64,000 nt of DNA from Gaeumannomyces sp. JS-464 (Eukaryota; Ascomycota; Sordariomycetes; Magnaporthales; Magnaporthaceae). The first letter of the stretch is position 1, and every line of letters begins with the position of its first letter. The DNA is taken from positions 248,001-312,000 of the forward strand of contig NGZR01000005.1 in NCBI GenBank assembly GCA_002197995.1. Reading direction: 5' to 3'. The notes under the pieces are model-generated. The model did not search any database. It was not told where the DNA came from and worked only from the letters and a program-made list of their open reading frames with translations. Shown in pieces: positions 56,799-64,000 of this stretch. Made by a program: the position numbers and the translations under genes.

Positions 56799-57193
56799 GT
56801 GGGCGTTTGCTGACCGAAGGCGGTATTTTATGTCTTGGTGATGAGACGGGACGAGACGAGACGTGCCGACCTGTGGGGACTCGCTCGAAGAGGGGTAGCT
56901 CCAGCTCCAGCCCACGTCGGCCCCTGACAGATGCGGGGTGCGTGCTGGAGCTTGACAGGTGTGACGATAACGGTTGGAGCTGCAGGTCCCGTCAGCCCAG
57001 TCCGACGGAAAACGCCAATTACGGCATCACGGGAGCGTTGGCGGCTCCTGACTCGGCGTCTTATCGGCTAGGCTACCCAGAGTGCCAGAGTTATATAGAG
57101 CGCTAGCCAGGCCAGACCGGCCCAGACCAGAACACACCCAACCCCGAGTCCATCTATCCATACATCGTCCACGCAAAGCATCACACACCCACA
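56799..57193. other. Divergent promoter region
   Basis: About 395 bp between ppx1 (-) and the amidotransferase-like gene (+). It contains a TATA-like TTATATAG at 57091-57098 and three GACGAGAC-like words at 56850-56862. No gene. Confidence 0.5.
57091..57098 (+). promoter_or_regulatory. TATA-like box of the amidotransferase-like gene
   Basis: TTATATAG lies about 100 bp before the ATG at 57194 and is followed by a C/A-rich leader. Confidence 0.4.
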
Positions 57194-58039
57194 ATGGGCT
57201 CCCAAACCCCCACGCGCCTCGCCATCCTCATGACCGACACGCCCCTGCCGGATACGCAGGCCAAGTACAAGGACTACGGCGGTGTCTTCACCTCCCTGTT
57301 CGCCGCCGCCACCGCCCCGCAGCCCGTGTCCGAGGTGCTGGCGCTGACGTACCACGACGTCGTCAACGACGTCAACTCGTACCCGGCCCTGGCCGACGTC
57401 GACGCCGTCCTGATCACGGGCTCCAGGCACTGCGCCTTCGCCGACGACGCCTGGATACTGGCCCTCGTCGCCTACGTGCGCGACGCCCTCGCCACTCGGG
57501 GCCGCGTCAAGGTCGTCGGCGTCTGCTTCGGCCACCAGATCGTCGCCAGGGCCATGCAGACCCCCGTCATTGTCAACGACAAGGGCTGGGAGGTCGCCGT
57601 GACCGAGATTGAGCTGAGCGAGGAGGGCAAGGAGTTTTTCGGCCGCGAGACCCTGGTATGTGCTTCTTTGTTCTGCCACGTGCGGTGCAGTCTCCCTCCT
57701 CTCGGCTGCTGACATGACCGCCCGCAGAAAATCCACCAGATGCACCGCGACATCATCAAGGACCTGCCCGATGGAAAGATGGACCCCAGCGCCCCGCCGC
57801 CCGTCACCCTGGCCTCCACCGGCGTCTGCGCCCAGCAGGCCTTCCTCTGGCCCGGCCGCGCCATCGCCGTCCAGGGCCACCCCGAGTTCACAGAGGGCAT
57901 CATGCGCGAGATCCTCGAGCTCCGCCACGACGCCGGCATCCACTCGGACGACGTGTACAAGAGCGGCATCAGCCGCGTCGCCGACGAGCACGACGGCGTC
58001 AACATCGCCAAGGTCTTTCTCCGCTTTTTCAGGTCATGA
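57194..58039 (+). CDS. Class I glutamine-amidotransferase-like protein
   Basis: An intact cytosolic protein of 257 residues with the GATase1 fold. Exon 1 is 57194-57655 and exon 2 is 57728-58039. The 72-bp intron (GTATGT...CGCAG) joins ETL to KIHQMHRD in phase 0. The nucleophile elbow GVCFGHQI carries the catalytic Cys and GHPEF carries the catalytic His two helices later; VLITGS is the oxyanion-strand motif. There is no synthase domain, so it is a stand-alone amidotransferase-like hydrolase. Relatives include gamma-glutamyl peptidases and the yeast YLR126C-type proteins. Substrate unknown. It lies divergent from ppx1. Confidence 0.9.
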
Positions 58040-58437
58040 GCAAGGAAGAGAGGTGCCAGGAGCCGGGGCTTGTCTTTTTTGCATGATACCAACCTTTGGA
58101 TAGAACAGGTGCTTTGATAAGACGGACTGACTTTCTACTCCTCCAGTCCGTAACTAATACACGATATCCCATAGAATAGTAAGCCCCAGCTCCTGCTAAT
58201 ACCTCAACCAGAAACATGCCCCAACCAAGCACGCTGACCAGTTCACAAGGGGTATAATATAGTACTTGACAATGCGCAACTCTATGCAACACCGTCCTCG
58301 GAGACCAAGAAAACACCAGACGCCTGCTGCTAGATCGCTGCCATGGACCAGCAAATGCCATAGAAACCCAAGATTATCGTTCGAGACACAAGAATAAAAA
58401 AAGAGGAGAAAAAGGAAATAGAGAAGGTTCCTTGTCC
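58040..58437. other. Convergent intergenic region
   Basis: About 400 bp of AT-richer sequence between convergent 3' ends. No gene seen. Confidence 0.5.
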
Positions 58438-61034
58438 TCATGCTTCAGGAGGCCCAGTCTCACTGGTCTCGCGCACGGAAAGCTCACTGCTTCCCGCCCC
58501 CAGCTGCTCCTCCGGAAAGTCGTCGTCGGTGCTCAGGTCGTTCGGGTCCGCTTCGACGTCCCACCAGTACCTTGGTCCTCGTCTTCGTGCCCTCTCCGCC
58601 GCCCTCTCAACCTCTAGCCGCGCCTCTTCCTGCCTGCGCAGACGCGCGAGCCGCCCATCATCCACCATCTCGGGCCTCGTCCGTCCGGAGCCCGTCGGGC
58701 CGGCAAGCGTTTCTCTGCCGGACATGCCGCCGCCCGCCCCGCCGGCGACGCCCTGACCGACGCCACCTTCCAAGCCCTTCGGCCCCTTCACCCTGCCCCT
58801 GCAGCCGGAGCAGCACGATACGCGGATCCAGCGCGCCCACGACGCGCACCGGCACCGGGCCCTATCCCAGTCGGTGGCGGCGCGGCCGCACAGGCGGGAC
58901 CATAGGGCGCGGGGTCGCGGTGGTGCCAGGGCCGCTCGCGCCACGAAAAGAGCGCGGCGTTGATGGCGCCCTGGGCGGCCAGGCTGGCGACGCTGAGTGC
59001 CAGCACCCAGAGCGGCTCGCTCGCGTCGTGCGGCTCCGACTCGCCGTCGTAGCACATCACGTGGCTCACAAAGGGCATCAGCCACATGGCCACGTACAGC
59101 AGCGGGTACACGCACAGCAGCCGCAGCCGCTTGCGCACCCGCGACTGCCCCATGCGCCGCGTCGCCGTCACGCCCACCGCCCCGTCGTCCGTGATGGTGG
59201 CGGTGCTCCCGGCTGTCGCGGGTTTGGTGGCCGTCGTCTCAGATCCGTCGCGGCTGGTGGTGCCCGAAGGCTGGTCCCGTCTGCGGCTGGGGAAGACGCC
59301 GAAGCCGGAACGGAAGAGGGACGTTCTGGTCGTCGACGCCGTCGCGTCGCGGCCGTCCACCGCCATTGACGCTGTTGACGGCCGCCGTTCACCCGCAGTA
59401 GTCGTCGAGGCGACCGAGGGTGAGCGTAATATGTCGGTTTGCCGGCGTGGCGGGCCAGCGCGCAAAACAGCGATAAGATCTTTATGGCTCGAAGTCGCGG
59501 CCAGCCTGGGGAGTGGCGGCGCTGTGATGGGCACAGACGGGCGGTTCTGTGCTTCGATATATCTCCACTGTCTTTGTTGTTGTTGTTGTTTCAGTTGTTG
59601 ATCGACCGAGGTCCTGGGTGAGGGTCCTGGGCCGCCCAGGGGTGTCCGCGGCCGCGATGGCGGAGGTGGCATGGGATCGATAAAGGCCGAGGTCTCGGCA
59701 GCCAATGGGCTGAGTGGTTCTCCTGCGTTGGGGACAATGGCTCAGACAGCCGATCCCTTCTCGACGGGAACGATGACCTGACTGCACTCGCCCTTCCCCC
59801 ACTGCTACCTGCTGCTGACGTGCCTCCCCAGTTCCAATCGATGCGACGAGAGGGGCTTCGGTCTCTCAACTTCCCTAGGTCGACCGCTCCACCATTGGGA
59901 CTGCCCGGTGTCACGCTATCCGTGTCTCTTTCCGGGATGGTCTTTGTGGAAGATACCCGCCCGACCTCAGCACGTCGCTGGAGTTCCTGCTCCGTTGAGG
60001 ACATGGACGCCCTTGGCGATTTTACGTCGGCTTTCTGCTCAGCTGACACGAGAACCACAGCCTGCTTTATAAGTGGTACCCCTGAGTTTTGCCGACTCTT
60101 GGCCCATGGCAGGTCGTCGTCCGCCGTTGCGCCGCGGCTCAGAGTCCGGGGCGTGTCGTCGTCGGGTATCAAGCCGTGTCGTTCGATCGGGGGCGTCGCG
60201 GGCACGAATTCGGCGGCGGCGGCATCCTGTTGCCACGCCTGGTCGCGCTCCCTGTCGTACCTCCACTGGGAGAGGCGCACAAAGAAGAACAGCCCAAGGT
60301 AGAGGGCAACGATCAGGCTGAAGATGACGTAGCGCGGAATCCAGGCCAGGTATGAGCGATACCAGCTCTCGCGCAACGTCAGATAGCAAAACTCGCCCGT
60401 GTCCTCGTACGCGGGCCCGCCTGCGCCGGCGAAGGCGATCGAGGCGTTGACGAGCGGGTACAGGATCCATGCCGCCACGGCCCAGCGGCGGAACGGGTGC
60501 AAGCCGCGGCCGCCGCCGCGCCGGCGGGGCAGGGGGCGGACGATATACAGGACCGTGTGCAGGGCGATCAGGAGCACGGCCACGTCCGAGGCCTCGGTGC
60601 CCACGGCCAGCATGAAGCCGTTGAGCTGGCAGAAGGCCGAGTCCGCGGGGATGGGGGCGCCGGGCCCGCCCGCGGACGCGAGGGATGCGATGGGTATGCT
60701 ACGAAGCAGATCCCCTTGACGAAGTCGCCCGAGAGCAGGAGGACGACGAGGCTGTTGGGGAAGAGTTAGGTTGGGCCATTTTTCCCAGCTTCCAGCAACA
60801 AACACCAGGAGGGGAGAAGACGCACTCATGGCGGAAGGATCTCCGCATTCGCAGGAAGAAATACGAGGTGACTATCGTCGCGGCGAGGCTGACGGCGCCG
60901 ATGCACAGCGACAGCAGCTTGACGACGATGAGCTCGTGGCCGCTCCGGACAAAGTGCCCCATGCCGGGCTGGTGCACCGCCGGCATGTTCGCGCCCCCAG
61001 GATCGACGCCGCCCCCGGCCGCGTGGTCGTCCAT
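58438..61034 (-). CDS. Git3/Gpr1-type G-protein-coupled receptor, frame-broken
   Basis: A plasma-membrane nutrient-sensing receptor of about 840 residues. Exon 1 (60826-61034) carries helix 1 (LIVVKLLSLCIGAVSLAATIV) and FFLRMRRSFRHE. The 74-bp intron (60752-60825) joins to LVVLLLSGDFVKGICFVAYP. Later helices include CQLNGFMLAVGTEASDVAVLLIALHTVLYI, WAVAAWILYPLVNASIAF and WIPRYVIFSLIVALYLGLFFFVRL. A third loop of about 300 polar residues with a glutamine run follows. Helices 6 and 7 are RKRLRLLCVYPLLYVAMWLMPFVSH and LWVLALSVASLAAQGAINAALFSWRERPW, the signature of the Git3 C-terminal domain. Frame breaks are near 60690, 59729 and 58800-58860. The tail has an EEARLEVERAAERARRR helix. Relatives in yeast and Neurospora sense carbon sources and act through cAMP. 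Confidence 0.87.
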
Positions 61035-63543
61035 GCTTGATGGCCCGGCCAAGGTTCGGGCGAGGGGACGTGTAGATGCATCAACGATGCGGCTGGGCGG
61101 CCTTTGGTGGTTGTGTGGACGGGCCTGTGCGCCCTGGCCTTTGGGCTTTGGGCTTTGGGCTTCCAGGTTGGGGCTGATGGGAATCTCAACGCTGGCAGTC
61201 GCTGAGAAGTGGTCGTCAAGTGGGATGATGGGAGACCAAACAACAATTCATTGTCATCATGGATCGCGTCTGGCGGTGGGGGAGGAACAATGGGAAAGCC
61301 AACTCGGGAAGAAGGGCAGCACTTTGGGGTGATGGGCTAATGCGAGCAGGTGATATGTATGCGAGATCGAGGCCACTTTCGCTTGGTGGCACATCCACCC
61401 CTGGCCTAGCGATTTGATTGAAAGAAACGGGGTGAGAAAAACAGGTCGGCGGCGCCCGGCCTAACCAGCCACAACGACAGGTTGGTTTGTTTGGCAAGAC
61501 CCGAGCAGGCCCAGCCCAAGGTAGGCACCCACCAGAGACGGCACTCGCCGCCGACAAGGATTTGTGCCAATAGACCCCGGCTCCCTGGCGCCAGAGATGT
61601 TGATGGGCGGATGGATGGGTGGGAAAACCAAACAAATTTCCGAGGGTGGTGGTGGCACGCCTCCCACCAAGCCAATCGCAAGAGCCGTCCGTTTTATTCA
61701 GATCTTAGCGACGATACGCGGGACAGCCCAGGGAAGGGAGCCACCAAGGACGGCACGGGAGCGAGGGAGGAGGGAGGGCGCGATCCACCTAGGTGAAAAA
61801 GCAAAAAAAAAAAAAAAAAAAAAAAAAAAGGGGGCGACGATGACGAGGAGATGGATGGGGGGTCGGGAGCGGATCAAGACCGGGTCAAGTCATGGTAGGT
61901 GGGATCTGGCTAGAAGGCCAGAAAGGGAGAAAGGAGGCGAAAAAATGGCGCACCGTGAAGAAAATACGACAATGGACGGGCACTTGTGCAAACAAACCCA
62001 TAATTTTTTTTTTTTTTTTGCCCTTTCTTTTCTCAATTTTCCTGCCCACCTCGGGCTGGCTAGCTGGCTTGTCTCAAAAAGCAAGCGTTCGCGGGCCAGC
62101 TGGACATGGCTGCCTGACAATTTTAGCAAATCACGTTTGGCGGAAAAGTCACGCACTGACGACGTCAGAGCAGAAAAGGAAAGACGACTGTTGTGACTGG
62201 ACGAAGACCACCCAGCCGCCGCAGCCTGGATGAGCTGAACTGAGGACAGTCCAGTCGGCGGAGCGGAGGGGAAATAAAAAGTCAACTGGCAGCATCAAGC
62301 AACAAAGGCTGGGCCGTTGCCTCCATACTGGTTTGGTCCATCTGCATTGTTTGTGTTTGTGTTTGCCTGTTGCTACATCATCATTTTTTCCCCTCTTTCC
62401 GCGCTTAAAGCCAGCTCGAGCCAGTCAGCCAGCCCAGGCCCCCTGGTCGCCTTTGCACCCCTAGACCGACCCGTGCGGCTGGTGAGCCTATGTGAAGGCC
62501 ATCCCGGCTTGTGTCTGCGGACAAGGGGGCTGGCTGGCTGGGGGTGCAAAGGGCGGGAAGGACTCAAAAAAGAGCGGGAAAGGCACACGGAGAAGAGAAA
62601 GAAATGAAAAAGCAAAGAAAGAACCAACAAGGGCACTAATGGGATGGGCTGAGTCCAGCGCACACATTTTTCGCGCGCCCAGCTCGAGGCGCTAAGTCTG
62701 ACGCGCGGTGAAACAGCCCTTCTCCCCAGCCCCAACCAACACAGTATGCACATACATTGGATGACCAATGGGACGGGTTCGGACCAAGGACGTGACAGCC
62801 TGGGTGGATGGGAGGGGAGGGAAATGACCAGGCCCGATGATGACGACTAGGCAGGTACTGTGCAGCCAGCCCGTGCCGGACTTGTTTGATATCCATCTCG
62901 GAGCTGGACCAACAGCACAGCACAGCACAGCGTAGCGAGCCGAGGTAAAGAAGAAAAAAAACATGTTGAGGAGGCCAAGGCGGGGGCTACTAGCTGGCCA
63001 CGATAAAGGACGAACCTCACGGGGCAAAACAAAAAAAGCTACCTAATTTTGACGCATCCGTAAAGGCAAAAGCCGTACCACGTAGCACAAACGCAGCTTG
63101 TCGGGCATGGATCGACCGCATCTCGAGGACCAAACCCATTTTCATCTTCCAAAGCCGAAAACCCTACCCCAAAACAGGGGAGACGGATTCCACCACCCCC
63201 TCGCGCTCTAACCAAGGCAGGTAACCACAAGGCAGGTCAACCACAAGGCAGTTTTTTCGCTTGGGACGACGGTATTAGTTTCGGCAACCGCGGCCAGAAG
63301 CCTATAATCTCGAACACACCGAAGGAACATCAGCTGGCAGGGGGTGCATGTGGTTCTACTAGGGAGTAGGCTGGAATTAACGGCCCAGGATCGTAAACTT
63401 TGTGTTTATCATATCTTCCCTTTTCTGACGGGCCTGTAACGCCGTGCTGCAAGCATACCTGCCGATTGTATGGAGTAAATGGGAACCCAGACGCAAAAAT
63501 GAGAAGAAGAAAAAAAATGGCAACAAACAAACAAACAAACACA
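61035..63543. other. Gene-poor region
   Basis: About 2.5 kb upstream of the GPCR gene. It contains a tract of 27 A at 61803-61829, a T tract at 62006-62020 and CAAA repeats at 63523-63541. A triple TTTGGGC phrase near 61140-61165 is also seen. No gene supported. Confidence 0.5.
61803..61829 (+). repeat. Poly(A) homopolymer tract
   Basis: 27 consecutive A followed by a run of G. No retroelement body or target duplication is seen beside it. Confidence 0.9.
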
Positions 63544-64000
63544 TTATCCCAACAAATTGATGTGCGGCTCGGGCCACCTGCCCCAGACGAGCGGTCTATC
63601 GCCTAGCCTGCCGCTGACGGGCGCCAGTATCTTCATGCGGCGGCGCTCCTTGTCCACGGCAGCGACGTAGACGAACCCGGCAACGCTCGCGAACCTGATC
63701 TTGTCTGGCGGGTCCCCTGGCGCCGCGTTCATCATGGCCAGCGTCCAGTGCGCCAGCTCGGGCAGCGGCTGCGTCAGCTTCTCCAGCGCCCCCCCGACTC
63801 CCCAGCGCCCCCGCCCCCGCCACCGCCACCGCCGCCATCGTCCGCCTTGACCGTCGTCGGCGGCGGCCCCGCCGGCCCGTCGTTGGCAGGCATGTATATG
63901 TGCACGTCGTCAAAGGCGACCTGCTGCGTCGAGGGGCTGAGCGTCAGGCTGGCGTCGCCGAAAAAGTACTCCTTGATGGCGGCCTCGCGGCACTGCTGCA
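63544..64000 (-). CDS. clp1: mRNA cleavage and polyadenylation factor CLP1, C-terminal part
   Basis: The C-terminal roughly 150 residues of CLP1, the P-loop polynucleotide-kinase-like subunit of cleavage factor IA; the start lies beyond 64000. Visible are QQCREAAIKEYFFGD, LSPSTQQVAFDDVHIYM, then LAHWTLAMMNAA, IRFASVAGFVYVAAVDKERRRMKIL, APVSGRLGDRPLVWGRWPE and the terminal INLLG. These match the CLP1 C-terminal domain of filamentous ascomycetes. A glycine-rich insert between the two parts contains a C run (plus strand 63789-63795), where one base must be gained or lost to join the frames. Because CLP1 is essential in yeast, this break is most easily explained as a sequence error. Confidence 0.85.

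Noticed and set aside
61803..61829. A retroelement 3' end marked by the poly(A) tract
   Set aside because: No coding remnant or target duplication next to it; similar A or T tracts occur in several intergenic regions of the window.

Overview
The window is nuclear DNA of a filamentous ascomycete, most likely a Sordariomycete (class inferred). It is GC-rich. Genes lie on both strands with no operons. Introns are mostly 57-120 bp, with GTRNGT-type donors, CTRAY-type branch sites and YAG acceptors. Gene families typical of such fungi are present: GLEYA adhesin, fungal rhodopsin-like membrane protein, Git3-type receptor, GPI-anchored chitin deacetylase, arsenite methyltransferase and several MFS transporters. 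I recognise 25 genes or gene remnants, separated by gene-poor stretches of 1-5 kb.

Layout. 1-6.7 kb: a sugar-use block with a secreted beta-helix protein (-), a cytosolic GH31 alpha-xylosidase (+) and a sugar transporter (+). 7.7-17.4 kb: surface and secreted proteins, namely a GLEYA protein, a rhodopsin-like seven-helix protein, two adjacent cysteine-containing secreted proteins, a membrane-anchored repeat protein and a GPI-anchored PEBP. 20.2-32.6 kb: GABA/choline-type permease, HAD phosphatase, MFS transporter, SnoaL-flavin monooxygenase fusion and sugar transporter. 33.9-39.5 kb: beta-lactamase-fold hydrolase, a broken enoyl-CoA hydratase fragment and chitin deacetylase. 39.5-44.7 kb: no genes except a MITE-like element. 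44.7-64 kb: SRPK-like kinase, sugar transporter, arsenite methyltransferase, bZIP factor, DHH exopolyphosphatase, glutamine-amidotransferase-like protein, Git3-type GPCR and, at the edge, CLP1.

The likeliest functional link is the first block. The transporter could import xyloglucan oligosaccharides, the xylosidase could remove their alpha-xylose, and the secreted beta-helix protein may act on the wall polysaccharide. The arsenite methyltransferase lies next to a bZIP gene, which may or may not regulate it.

Sequence quality matters for any reader. About 16 genes contain one or more single-base frame breaks, many in C or G runs, and CLP1, essential in yeast, is among them. I read most breaks as sequencing or assembly errors rather than gene death, and annotate across them. 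Two breaks differ: a TAG in the kinase and a TGA in the GLEYA gene both replace an expected tryptophan. Both would be repaired by A-to-I mRNA editing, which is known from sexual stages of Sordariomycetes.
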